Assembly: GCF_030867145.1 (NCBI RefSeq)
Contig: NC_134433.1
Location: 16,713,896 to 16,777,895 of the forward strand
Length of the DNA: 64,000 bases
Source: Opisthocomus hoazin
Lineage: Eukaryota; Chordata; Aves; Opisthocomiformes; Opisthocomidae
Direction: 5' to 3'
In this document: piece by piece, positions 12,425-23,162 of the stretch
Numbering within the stretch: the stretch's first letter is position 1
Layout of the letters: every line of letters starts with the position of its first letter
Position numbers and translations under genes: made by a program
Notes under the pieces: generated by a model
What the model saw: only the letters and a program-made list of their open reading frames with translations
Told to the model about the DNA's origin: nothing
Databases searched by the model: none

Positions 12425-13089
12425 TACCGGAGAGATTTGTAACAGACTTTTACAAACAGAGCTTTTCCTTCCCCAGCTAAGGTTTGTGTTTGATAGTCCT
12501 TGTTACACTCCCTTTCTATTTCTAGACAAAATCTTTTTGCATTCTCGTATCTCCCTCTCTAGAAGACCGTCTCTCCATGTATTTGGGATACTATGAAGGG
12601 GGGACTGGACATACTAGAACATTTATATTTGGACTTACTGCACCTTTAGAGCCCGGATGCGCGCTGTGTGCTCTGCCAGAACCTTCTGTGGAGGTGCGGC
12701 CGGGTCCGGTACTCGCTGACGTGCTGCGAGCATTGCCCCGGGTCCTTGGAGGAGCGTGGTCGCGGACTCGCTGTCTGTGCCTTGAACGTGCAAGGGAACG
12801 CCTGCCAGCTCCTGTTGCTAAACCTTTTGGATTGGTATCTAGCAGCAGTTAAAGGAAATACGGTCGCCAGCTGGGAGAACGGCCTCGAGCTAAGTAACGT
12901 GGTTAACGTGGGCAGCGAAGATCCGGCAGCGTTAGCTAGAAACATCAGCTGGCCTTTGCTGCCCAGCTCGTGCTGTGGAGTCCTCATAGCCCACAGCTGC
13001 CAGCGACCTGCCTGCATTTTATGCTGCAGACATGCCCCGATGACAAATCTGCCTGATGCAGCTCAGGTGAGCAAGTTCAGCGCCCAGGA

Positions 13090-13740
13090 CCAGGTTCCCT
13101 GCTCACGCTGGCAGCTCCTGCGCTCTCTGCGTCCGTGCAGAGCGCCGTGAAGTTCCGCTCCTCCGCCGCGGAGCAGACGGAGCAGAGCCTCGCCTCCTCC
13201 AGACCACGCGTCGCACGCTGCAGCCGCCTCCTCCCTGCCCTCGGAGCTCTCCGGGAGGACTCTCCCTGGGATCCTGCGGACGCCAGCCCCGCGCTCGCCT
13301 GCTCGAGCAGGCGTCGGCGCTGGCCGGATGAAGCAGTTGGGGTTGTTGCAGGGGATCCGATCGCCGTCGCTGCAGCGCTGTCCCCGCGCCCCTGGAAGTT
13401 CGTGCTGCTGCGTTCCCTGCTTGGTGCCTGCCTCGCCCCGGCCTGCCCCGGGAGCAGAGCTGCCCCACGGTTAGCCGGGCGCCTGCCCCATGGTTAGCCG
13501 GGCGTCTGCCCCATGGTTAGCCGGGCATGTGCCCCACGGTTAGCCAGGCATCTGCCCCACGGAGCTGCAGGCACGGCCGCTGCTGTCCCAGCGCGTCACC
13601 GCGCTGTGCAGAACGCTCACCTGTTCGCTGCCGGCGTTGTCTCTGCGTCAAAGCGCAGCTCCGGCAGCGAGGGAGAGGGCGGGGGGAGCAGGGTTTTGCT
13701 GACGGGGTTAGCTGCGGGTTTCGTGGATCCTCGTGACCCG
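13090..13740 (+). other. CpG-rich segment inside the SGSM2 3' UTR
   Basis: Dense CpG by eye within a UTR that is otherwise AT-rich. No gene or clear promoter motif is visible. It could be an intragenic CpG island or ordinary GC-rich microchromosome sequence. Confidence 0.45.
13461..13562 (+). repeat. 23-bp tandem repeat, about 4.4 copies
   Basis: Four units begin TGCCCCAYGGTTAGCC at 13461, 13484, 13507 and 13530, with a partial fifth at 13553. They differ at a few positions, mainly the last three bases. Small minisatellite in the SGSM2 3' UTR, likely to vary in length. Confidence 0.85.
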
Positions 13741-13941
13741 TGCTCCTAGGAAACCTAGGGACTTCATTCAAGCACTTCAAGTATTCCAAAGTATTCCACC
13801 CTTTGCCAAAAAAGAGGACTTTGCATCTGAATTTCTGTGTTTCTGCTTTTTTGGGTTTTTTTCTAATCCTTCAGAGCAAACAGGGCTACACAGCTGCATT
13901 TCCACTGAACCTTGTAGAGAAAACAGCTCCGTGGGCTTTTC

Positions 13942-14037
13942 GGGGAATGGTTTGGGTTGAAAGGGACCTCTCAAGGCCGTCCAGTCCAGCCCTGCCCTGG
14001 GCAGGGACATCTTCAGCTCGCTCCGGTTGCTTGGAGA
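13942..14037 (-). mobile_element. CR1 LINE 3'-end fragment, antisense to SGSM2
   Basis: GGAATGGTTTGGGTTGAAAG, then a GGGACCT block and CCTGCCCTGGGCAGGGACAT, is the reverse complement of the avian CR1 3' end. The terminal octamer repeat is lost and the left and right edges are degraded, so this is an old 5'-truncated copy. Confidence 0.8.
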
Positions 14038-14056
14038 AGTTTACATGAATTAGATC

Positions 14057-14070
14057 AGCTCACGTGAGCT
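14057..14070. promoter_or_regulatory. 14-bp perfect palindrome centred on a CACGTG E-box
   Basis: AGCTCACGTGAGCT reads the same on both strands and contains the CACGTG core bound by MYC/MAX/MNT and USF/TFE factors. It lies in the SGSM2 3' UTR just after the CR1 relic. Function is inference only. Confidence 0.4.
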
Positions 14071-14675
14071 TTTAAAATCCGGTTTTAGCAGAAGGGGGTG
14101 TAGGGAATGAAATTACCCTGAAGATTCAAATGCCAAACAGATTGCTCCAGCAGCTCTGGTCCTGTTGCGGCCGAGCCGTGGGCTCTCTCGCTCTGCTGCC
14201 TGCTGTCCCCGGGCCCACAGCTCCTCGCTCGCGAAGCAGCAGGAGAGCGATCGGCCCGCTGGGTGCCGGGCAGGGTGCTGCGGGGACGCCGGGGGGGGGG
14301 ACCCCTTCAGCATGGCCGCCAGGCGCGAGGAGCAGCCTGGGGCTCGGCTGGGGAGCGGGAGCCGAGGAGCCCGGCCCGTCCAGCTGTTCCGCGGGCCAGC
14401 GCGCGGCTGCTGGGCGGCCTCCGGAGCGCTGCCGTTCTGTGTCTGTCTGCTCACTGGAGAAGCGAAATGGTATTTTTTAAAAATTGACGAGAGCGAGGAA
14501 ACCCTCCAACTCGCAGAGCCCAAGGAAGTGATGTACACAACAAAGCAGCACTATTTTTCTTTGGAATGTCGGGAATGTTCTATACGACTCTGTTCAAAGA
14601 CCAAACCTCTGCAGACTTCGTTGTATTTGTTATAACATTCCGTCGAATTGTATTTTATGAATATTGTGTATTGAC

Positions 14676-14684
14676 TTATTTATT
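14676..14684 (+). promoter_or_regulatory. AU-rich element nonamer TTATTTATT
   Basis: A UUAUUUAUU nonamer with another AUUUA nearby (about 14721) lies in the last 100 nt of the SGSM2 3' UTR. Such motifs recruit ARE-binding proteins that affect mRNA stability. Confidence 0.5.
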
Positions 14685-14745
14685 TTTGTTGGGAGCAGAC
14701 TATTCTCTTTATTGCTCAATTATTTATGTTTAAATGTAACATATG

Positions 14746-14751
14746 AATAAA
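14746..14751 (+). terminator. Main SGSM2 poly(A) signal AATAAA
   Basis: AATAAA in an AT-rich context, with a GU-rich downstream element 20-35 nt later. This is the best-supported 3' end of SGSM2. Confidence 0.75.
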
Positions 14752-14775
14752 TACTTATCGGCAAGGCATTCTGTG

Positions 14776-16970
14776 GTGTTCTGGAAGCGATTTCTGCCCC
14801 CCAGGGTAATTTCAGAGGCAGAACAGGTAGTCCCAAGGACAGGGCTGTCCGGGAATGCTTAATTAGCATCTCTGTGACGAGCGTGCGTGGGCTGTGGTGC
14901 TAAGCAGTATTTTTAAAGCACGCAGAGGGGCTGCTCGTGTCCCTTAGGTGATGTCAGGGTGGGCTGAAGTTGCCCGCAGCGCGTGCTGACGAGCAGCGAG
15001 CCCGCGCCAGCTCCGCCCTGGGGAAGGCGCAGGAGCAGGACCAGGCCCAAGGCAAGTGCGGAAATAAAAAGCGTTTCACCCTGCGGTTGTCGGCCCGGTG
15101 GTGCCGTGGCCAGCGTGGCGTCCAGCCGAGCTGGTGGGCTGCCACGAGAGGTCCAGCTCCCCCTTCGAACCTCTCAAAACCCCCCGGCAGCTGCTGCCCT
15201 GCAGCGGGGACGCTGCCTTTCCCGCGCCGGCCGCCCGGCCCGCAGCCGTCTGCCTGGGTGCCAGGCTGGAGCGCGGTGCCCGGCTGCAGGTCCTGGGGGG
15301 TGATGGGGCATTTCCCCGCCCTGCTGTATGGACCCCCAGCAAATGCCCCTCTGTCCGGGGTAGGGGCAGCCGTCCCTCAGCCTGGCCGTGACGGCTGCAG
15401 CCGTTGGTCATGCATTTGCCCTTGGACAAGAGGATGAGCCCGTTAGGAAGTGTAGCCAGGGACATGCTGGCATCAATAATCTGCCAGTGCTGCTGTGGCC
15501 GCTGCGCCCACCGTGTTTGCATGGTGGCCCCTGGGGTGGGCAGGGAGCCGCCAGGGCTGCGGCTGGGGGTACAGACTGGCTGGCTTTGCCACAGGACCTT
15601 CCAACTGGGCACGATGATGAGAGCTCTGGGGGGACCGGGACGGCGGGGTCTGCACAAGGAAGCCGACAATAAAATTGTTAAAAACTGAAGCAGCAGCGCT
15701 GCCAATCGCTGTGGTGCCTCAGCGTTAGCCTGGACGCTGAGCAGAGCAGGACCCCTCCTCGGACCCTCCCCAAGTGCAGCCGTGGCAGCTCTGAAGCCCT
15801 CACCTCCCCCGAGCCCCCGTCCCGCTGCTGCCACGGCTTGGCTCACCCACACACTGCTTGCCGGGCTCCACGTCCACGTCCCGGTGGCACAGAAACGGGG
15901 AAGCCTTGGGACCCCAGCGTCCTCACCTGCGGGAGAGAGCATTCAGACGCAGTTGGGTGAAGGAGGTTTAGCCTGGCCGATTCCCAGTGCCGTACTGCGC
16001 AGGCGTGGGCCCTGCGATCCCCCCGCCCGAGCACCCCTCCGACGCAGGGCTGGCTGCCGAAGGTGGGGGACTGACCCGGTGCGGCGCCCGGCACTGTCCA
16101 GGGGTCCGGGGGCACGGCGCAGCCCCCCGAGTCGTGCTGGGCGCTGGGTCGGGCACCGCAATGCCCTGTCCCGAACCTCCCGCAGCAAGGGCAGCAGCAC
16201 CACGGCTGCTGGAGTTGGTGTTCCAACTGCTCAGCGAATAAATGCATTAAGCTGCTACTTAACTGTGTTAATGTTGTTAAGATGTTAGAACAGCTGTCCC
16301 TGAGCACCCCCCCCACACCCTGTGACAATAACCAGCTCGGGGGCTCTGCCCGAAGGACCCCAAGCCCTGCGCCAGGGAGGAATCACAGAACCATTCAGGT
16401 TGGAAAAGACCTCCAAGATCATCGGGTCCAACCGTCACCCCAAGGGCCACGGCTCGCCGGTGCCCTGGTCTCCGCCCGGCTCCCACCCCGGCGCAGCGCT
16501 GCAGGCGCAGGTCTCGATATGGAGGGCCCAGACACAGCCCTGTGGGGCCGGGGGGGCCGTGAGCTGTGCCCCCCAGAAAGCGCCCGGCCGGCTCACCGGC
16601 ACCCAGCCCCGCGCCCGCCGCTGGGACCGCACCTCGCAGGGCTCTCACCGCGCCGCGGCATCGCTCCACAGCCGTTTCACCCTCGTCTTCTCGAGAGGTG
16701 CCCACAGCGCCAACGCTGCTTTGCTGATGGATGTCCGAGTCATGGTTGCTCTTCCAAGTTTTCGCAGATTCTGGAGGCTGGAAAGACGGCTCGCCTTCCC
16801 CGAGCACGGCAGCGCCGGGTCCGGATGCAGACCCGGGCGAGGCGCCGGGCGCGGTCTGGGAGCGCTCCGGCCGTGTCCCGCGTGCTGGGGGGCGGCTACG
16901 GCTGCGCACGCAGAGCAAGCACTGCTCTTACAGCGGGAAAACCACAAACAAGGTGAAACTGCGGGACCCT
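14776..16970. other. SGSM2-MNT convergent intergenic gap
   Basis: About 2.2 kb, GC-rich, between the two 3' ends. It holds a CR1 relic (16381-16440) and three further plus-strand AATAAA hexamers (15063-15068, 15668-15673, 16237-16242) that could end read-through SGSM2 transcripts. Long open frames here are GC-rich chance frames with no recognisable protein. Confidence 0.65.
16381..16440 (-). mobile_element. CR1 LINE 3'-end fragment (second subfamily)
   Basis: AATCACAGAACCATTCAGGT, then TTGGAAAAGACCTCCAAGAT and ATCGGGTCCAACC, matches the reverse complement of the avian CR1 3' terminus of the 'gttggaaaagacct' type. Only about 60 bp are recognisable. Confidence 0.8.
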
Positions 16971-16990
16971 GCTTCAGATTTCAGTGCACG

Positions 16991-17013
16991 TTTATTTCAG
17001 TTTTATATTTATT
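16991..17013 (-). terminator. Distal MNT poly(A) signals (two AATAAA on the - strand)
   Basis: TTTATT at 16991-16996 and 17008-17013 read AATAAA on the - strand. About 35-55 nt downstream (16938-16957) the - strand is GU-rich (TTGTTTGTGGTTTT), a good downstream element. The adjacent 16960-17220 block is AT-rich and UTR-like. This supports a true 3' end, presumably of the longest MNT transcript. Confidence 0.6.
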
Positions 17014-18692
17014 TCAGGCAAGTGCTTATTACATGGATATTATTCATGTTGGATACCAAACTCTGGAGCATGAAGAGCCAGTATAGTACAGCTGAATAGT
17101 AAAAATACAGTATGTACAAAATTAGTTGGTTTTTTCACATAGCGGATGTATCCGAACACATAAAAATCTTTACGGTCTAGGTTTTCCAGTATTTCAGTAA
17201 ACGGGTAACACAGTGGCACGTCCTGGCTGTAAACAAAGACTGCTCAGCACCGTCCCCGGCACGGCCCTAACGCGGCCACACAGCGAGGGCGAAGGCAGCG
17301 TCCGCAGCGAGGGGCACGGGGCCGGCAGCCGGGGCGGGAGGTCCCGCTCCCACCACCGCTGCTCCCCAGCGACGCCCAGGCTGGGGCTCGAGCGGACGCA
17401 GAATCGGTCGTGGGGTGGCTGCGACCGCCGCTGCTCGCTCTGTGAAGAAACGCGCTTTCGGGTCAGATTGTGAAGGCAGCTCTGAGAGACGGCCGTAGCG
17501 GGGTCTCTCGCCTGGCAGCGCTCGGCCCTGTGCTCCCAGCCCAGCCTGGTGACGTGAGGCGCGTCGGGTGCTGCCCCGGCAGCCAGCGCAGAGCAGGCGA
17601 GCCCCCCGCCGTGGAGGGCTCCGCGTCCCCCCACCAGAGCTCCCTCGCTCTCCAGCTCCCTCTCACAGCGCAAAGACAGGGTGGGAGCCCGCGGCCGCAG
17701 CGCCCAGCGCAGCCCCGCAGCGTGCCCGGCGCGGGGCGGTGGCGTCGGCAGAGCGGGGCCGCGCGTCGGCCGCACAGCGTCACGCAGCTCCGGACTCGGC
17801 GTGGAGCAGCCGAACGCAGCGGGCGCCGCGGCTGCGCCCGTCCGACGCCGCGCTCGTGCCGGCATTCGGACAGTCCAGGTGTGGGGTTCTTACTTCTAAG
17901 CTCTGCGTCACAGAGAAAGGTGCTGCGCCTGCGCCCACCCACAGCCTCTCCTCAACACTGCGCAGCCGTTCCCAGCAACTGATGTTTGACCAAGGAGGAA
18001 AATAATCTAAAAACAGTGTTATAATGGATTTTAATCTGTTCAAAATGATAACAAGGGATGGAAATCAGGCCACAAGCATGAGAGTTTTCCTTTCCTCATT
18101 CCACAGTCTTTTAGAATTAAAATAAAGACTGAAACAAACAACCGCTCACCCACGATAAGCCAGAGGCAGGGTCTCAGAGGAGCCCCCGCGCGCGGCCGCT
18201 GCCCACCCGGAGCCCTGGGGCAGCCGGGCCCAGCCCAGCGCAGCCGCACGGCTCGCTGAGCTCAACCCAGCGCCCAGCGGGCTGGGCCGGCGTGCGGCTC
18301 GGGGCCTGGCCAAGGCGCTCGCCTCACCGGGACAGTCCCTGCCCGCCACAGAGCGCGAAGGGGCCAGCAGGGGCGACGGCGTCGTCACGCCGGGCAAACG
18401 GCATCGGCTCCCGCCTGCTCCCGGTGCGTGGGGACGCCCGCGACGCCCCGAGCCCCCGCCCAGCCCGCAGCAATTATCACACCTTTTTTTCTTTTAAATG
18501 CAAAAAACTCCCTGGGGATGCAAACCAGCCCAAAAGAGACACAGGGGACACACGGTGACGTCCTGCGCTGCAGGGCTGCAGGCGCACAGAGCACCGTGCG
18601 CACGGACACCCACAACGACACCGACACGAGCAGCAGGACTCTCACCTCCACCTAAACCACTCCAAGGCAAGTCACTTTTTTTTTTTGTTTCT

Positions 18693-18698
18693 TTTATT
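18693..18698 (-). terminator. Possible MNT poly(A) signal
   Basis: TTTATT on +, AATAAA on -, in an A/T tract, followed on the - strand by a G/T-rich stretch (about 18645-18680). Confidence 0.4.
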
Positions 18699-19826
18699 CT
18701 TTTGTTACAGAAGGCCACTTTTAATTAAAACAAAGAAAAAGAGACAAGCGGTCCATCCCCAGCCTGGCCGGTCTTTGGACCTGCACGGCAGCACGCTCGG
18801 CGCCCAGCAGCTGGTGACGCGTTTCCCACCCGGATGAGCTGCGCGTGACTTTGAAAGCGCCGAGGGGACATCGCCCCGCCGAGCTCCCCGCTCAGGGGAC
18901 CCAAACGGCCCGGCCGCGACAGCCGAGCCCTCCCGCCGCGACGCGCAGGACGCAGCCCCAGCACACGCAGCGACGCGCGCAGAACCCAGCCCGCGCGGCA
19001 GCAGCCGGGCGCCAGCCCCGCTCTCCAGGGCGCGGAGCGGGTCGCTGGGCGTCCCCCGGCCCCACCGCGCGCACCAACACCCGCACGCAGACGGACGCCG
19101 GCCGGACCCACCGCCCCTCGGACCCGGCCCGGGGAGATGGGGTCGGGTCCCTCCCGAAGCCACACCGCGGGGCTCCGGCTGATGTTCGCTGGCGAGGTCA
19201 GGAACGCATTCCCGTATCCGAAGTGTCAGCTGCAAGAACGCCTTTCAGGACAATTTTAAACCAGCACTTTGGGTTTACTCCTCTGAGCGCGCTTACGGGG
19301 CGGGCAAGGGAGGCAAGTGGCCCAGAGCAGAGTGGTGGAGGTGCCCAGGCCCCTGCCCGCTCCTCCTCGGCAGCCGATGCGGCTCTGCCTCGGCTCAGAG
19401 CAGCAAACCCTGCACGGCACAGCCCGGCTCCCGGCCCGCGCACGCCCTGACAGCACAGGAGCGTCTGCCCGCAGCTGCCCGAGGGGTTTTGCTCACACCG
19501 GGTCTGCTGGTGCCCGCTTCAGACAGCCACGGCTGTGCTGGCCCGAGTCTGAAGCCCAGACGAAGCGCTTGAGCGAGTCCGCGCTGCAGGCAGCGCGACG
19601 TGAGCCGTGGGGAGCAGGCGGGCTGCGAGCTCCGGAACAGCGGAGCCAGAGCCCGCCCGCGGTGGGAGCATCGCCACCGCCCCGCCGGCTCCGCGTCGCG
19701 CCTGACCGGGCAGAAGAGTCTTCTCAAAACTACCACGCGGACAGCCCCTTTGCCATCTTTCCTGTGGTATGGTTACCAGTAACTAATATTATTCAACAAC
19801 AATAGAGGTTTCTTGTAAACTTCATA

Positions 19827-19832
19827 TTTATT
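19827..19832 (-). terminator. MNT poly(A) signal, about 3.3 kb after the stop
   Basis: AATAAA on the - strand with a TATTGTTGTTG stretch shortly downstream (about 19792-19805). The resulting UTR length matches mammalian MNT. Confidence 0.55.
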
Positions 19833-19884
19833 GATTTTTTTTTTTGGGGGGGGGACAAATTAGATCTTCTGAATCCCAAAGTGT

Positions 19885-19908
19885 ACATATATATATATTT
19901 ATATATAG
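19885..19908. repeat. Short TA-rich simple repeat
   Basis: ATATATATATTTATATATAG-type stretch in the MNT 3' UTR. Confidence 0.75.
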
Positions 19909-22435
19909 CTTTCTCCATAGGGAAAACACATATATCAAAGGAGGAGAGACATTTCTGAAGTGCCCCTTGTTATACAGTACTGAACGTGATTCCTAAGAGC
20001 ATCAGCGTAAATCCGAAGTTTCTGAGCAGGGATGACGGACGTGGGGAAAGGAGGGCTGCGGTTTGCCCTTTTCCCCACGGAACAGCAAGAAGTTTGCTGA
20101 CTTTAAAAAAAACACAGAAAACCCCCAAGGAAACACTGCTGGTCGCCGCGGAGCAGGCGGATGAGAGCCGGGGTGTCTGGCCCAGGCCAGGGGCTGACCG
20201 AGCGGGACCGGCCGCTCCTCAGGCCGAGCTGGACACCAGCGAAGGGGTTCCGACACCATGGCACCGCAGAACCCCAAGGTGGGGGGACAAGCTGGACCCG
20301 CAGCTGCGCAGGGCAGCGAGACCGCTACCTGCGGACCGTGCGGGAGGACAGGCTGCGGAGGCCGGCAGCACCGCCTGTCCACGCCGTGCAGGCGCGAGCT
20401 CATTCGCCTGCGTCGCACGGAGCATCTCCATCCCCCGCGCTTCTTTCTGTGGAAAGCGGAGCAGCCGCCTGCCGGGGTCCCTGTCAGCGGGGTCCGGGCG
20501 GGCGCAGAGCCGGCAGCGTGGACAGCCCGCCGGCACGCCGAACCGCCCGCGGGAGACGCAGGGCCAGGGCGCGCGGGCTGGCCCCGCAGCGCCCGCCGCG
20601 CAGCACACGGGGGACAGGGGGGCTCTCGGCCATCGCTGGGGTGCTGAGCCCCGCTGCCCAAGCCGGGCTTCTCCCCCTTCAGTAAGCTCAGCCACTCTGG
20701 ACTGCCAAGGAGGCTTCTTGCCTCGACCTTGTTACTCTGTGAGTTGGAACAGCAAAGCAAGGCAGAAAGATGCTTCCCCCCCCTCCGAACGCCACTGCAG
20801 AAGGCGAAGCCATGCGGTTCCTCCCAAGAAGGGAGGTGACCCTGTTGCAAATACTCAGTTTTCAAAAGTTTCTAACGAGGAGCAACTGTCCTGATACCGA
20901 ACGCCAATCTCCGAAATGCCGGCGCACAAACCGCACGGTCCCTGGGCGAGCGCGTGCAGGAGACGAGCGAGCCCGGGGGACTCTGCACCCCCCAGAGCCA
21001 GTCGGGCGCCGGGAGCGAGCACAACCAACCTCTAACTGTGGTTTAAGGATGAGGAATCCTTGAGGAATTCTCCACTCTGCTGCGCTAGCAACATGGGCAA
21101 GGGCTTCCTGCACTCAAGGACACAAGGGAAAAAAAAAAAAGCGCGTTAACTACCGAGCAACCCAGGGCTTCACACGTTACAGACTTCGCGCAATTCTCAG
21201 CCACGTCTGCTCAGAAGGCACAAACTCTCTGCTGGCAGCAGCTACTCCTGCCTCCAGCACAGCTTCAGCCACAGCACAGACAGTATGGGACGGGCAGGTT
21301 TCCTGGATCAGACCCCTGCCACCGCTTCTGGCAGCCCACGACCAGGCCGAAGTCCTGCCGGAGGGAGCGGGCAGCGTGGGCAGACCACGGACCACGCTCT
21401 CCTGTGGGAGATCTCGACCCAGAACGCGGCGCCCAGCGAGGGCAGACGGCTCAGCCCCACCGCACCTCGTCCTCCGACCGGGTGGCTCCTCCTCGGCGTC
21501 CCCGGCCAGGCACCCACAGACACCGTCCTCCGCCCTGCCCCACGCAAAACCTCCGCCGGCTGCGCAGCGACCTCCCCAGCGCCAAGGCCTGCGGGGTTTT
21601 GTCCTTAGAGGCAGGGGAAGATGGAAAAGCGATCATTAACAGCAGTGCTACACGCAAAACGGTGCGCGGACCACAATGTTCAGTCAGCAACGAGCACATC
21701 CCCAGCAGCCCCCCGCGCAGGCACCCACGGAGCCAGCACCCCTCCCGGCGCGACGCCGGGCGCCGAGCTCAGCGAGGTCCGAGCCACCCGCCGCAGCGCG
21801 GAGCCGGAGGGGCCCTTGGGGCGAGGGGCTGCTCTCCGGCGCACGGCTCACTGGCGGCTGCAAGACACAAGCTACATGCACGGATCTCCTGGAGCACGCC
21901 TCACCCTGCACAAGACCGGGTTCTTTGCAACCCCTGTGCCCCCCGGACGCCACACCGCCGGCTCTTCGGCAGACGCCGCACCGCGTTTATCCCCTTGCCA
22001 CTCCACCGACTGCCACGCTAAGCCGCGGTCAGCTCAGGAATAACCCAACGCAGAAAATCGACCCACGCGAAATCCACGGCGCTTCTGCTGGTCTCCTCGT
22101 CCCAGGTTCCGCTCTGCCAGGCCAGAGGAACACTGCAAGGGGCCAGCCGCAAGGACCTGCCTCCACGACACAAAACCGAACCCCAGGCCCCTGGGGGCTT
22201 GCGACTGGCAGGAGGAACGCCGAGGGGGGGGTGCCACGCACAGAGAGCTGCAAAACCAAGGACTGCACCAGCAAAACCAAGCCAAAAGAAAACCAGTCCC
22301 CCCCAGACACCCATCCAAACAAAACGTTGTCAACCATTCAAACAATAAAAAACATTAATTTTTTGACATGGCTATAAAAATCAAGTCATTTATAAAACTG
22401 CAACAAATGAAGTCTGGTTGTGTATTCTTTTTCCT

Positions 22436-22441
22436 TTTATT
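22436..22441 (-). terminator. Proximal MNT poly(A) signal
   Basis: TTTATT on +, AATAAA on -, about 720 nt after the MNT stop, in an AT-rich block with a TTTGTTGCAGTTTT stretch downstream on the - strand. Confidence 0.5.
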
Positions 22442-22709
22442 AGACAGGACAGAGAATTTCCTTAAAATGCCATAACAAGTCACAGTGATTTTAGATGGTT
22501 CTTTGAAATGTCAGATATTGACCGGAAATACCTTTAACGTGGTTTACCTTTTTTTTTTTTTTGTCACTGTATATGTACCCTGGTCCACCAAACCATCTAT
22601 CTTAAAGTTTCTTTGTTTAGAGAGGACACTCTGTCTTCTTCCTCCAAAAATGAATTTTGTCTAATAATCCTGCAAAATAATCAACCTTACAAAAGGCCTT
22701 CTTCAAATG

Positions 22710-22775
22710 TTATATTTATATATATATGTATATACATATATATACACACACATACACACATATATATAAATATAG
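22710..22775. repeat. Mixed (TA)n/(CA)n microsatellite
   Basis: TATATTTATATATATATGTA followed by TATACACACACATACACACA and more TATATA. In the MNT mRNA it would be a UA/UG-rich stretch with self-complementary ends that can fold into a hairpin and bind UG-binding proteins. Confidence 0.85.
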
Positions 22776-23162
22776 ACTTCTATGATTTTTTTTCCCATTC
22801 TACGCAGTGTCTCAATAAAGAGATCAGCAATTTTCATTCTACAAAGAAGCAACACATAAAAGGGGAAAATTAAAGTCTTAAGAACATCATATCCATATTT
22901 CACCGATTACACATAAAAGGAAAAAAAATCACCATGAACAACTGTCTTTGAAGTTTTCTCAGATTAGCAAAATTCAAGTGCAGAGCGGCCCCGTCTCTCG
23001 CCGCCAGCGGCAGGCTGGTTACTGGGCGGCTGAGGACAGCCCAGCCCGGCGCCCCGCCGCGCGGCTCCTTCTGCACTCCCCTCCCGCGGAGTCGGACGTG
23101 GTTGGAATGTATGGAGTTTAGGAAAGGCTCCCAACAGAGACCTCGCCGTCGGACGATCCCCG

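Larger units (their letters stand above)
12315..14775 (+). other. SGSM2: SGSM2 3' UTR (distal form)
   Basis: Runs from the stop to the AATAAA at 14746-14751. The last 270 bp are AT-rich with AU-rich elements, typical of a 3' end, and a GU-rich stretch (TGTGGTGTTCTGG, about 14771-14783) follows the signal. In between are a CpG-rich segment (about 13090-13740), a 23-bp tandem repeat and an antisense CR1 relic. An early AATAAA at 12419 would give a UTR of only about 130 nt. The exact cleavage site is inferred. Confidence 0.72.
16975..23162 (-). other. MNT: MNT 3' UTR (maximum extent)
   Basis: From the MNT stop (TAG, 23163-23165) the - strand continues through AT-rich, UTR-like blocks at about 22980-22330, 20140-19790, 18750-18660, 18140-18000 and 17220-16960, separated by GC-rich segments. 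AATAAA hexamers occur at 22436, 19827, 18693, 17008 and 16991. Human MNT has a 3' UTR of roughly 3 kb, which would correspond best to the 19827 site. The blocks may be alternative ends of one UTR; which are used cannot be told from sequence. Confidence 0.55.

Noticed and set aside
18121..18126. Plus-strand AATAAA as an SGSM2 end
   Set aside because: It lies well past the better SGSM2 site at 14746, inside the presumed MNT 3' UTR, and has no GU-rich downstream element.
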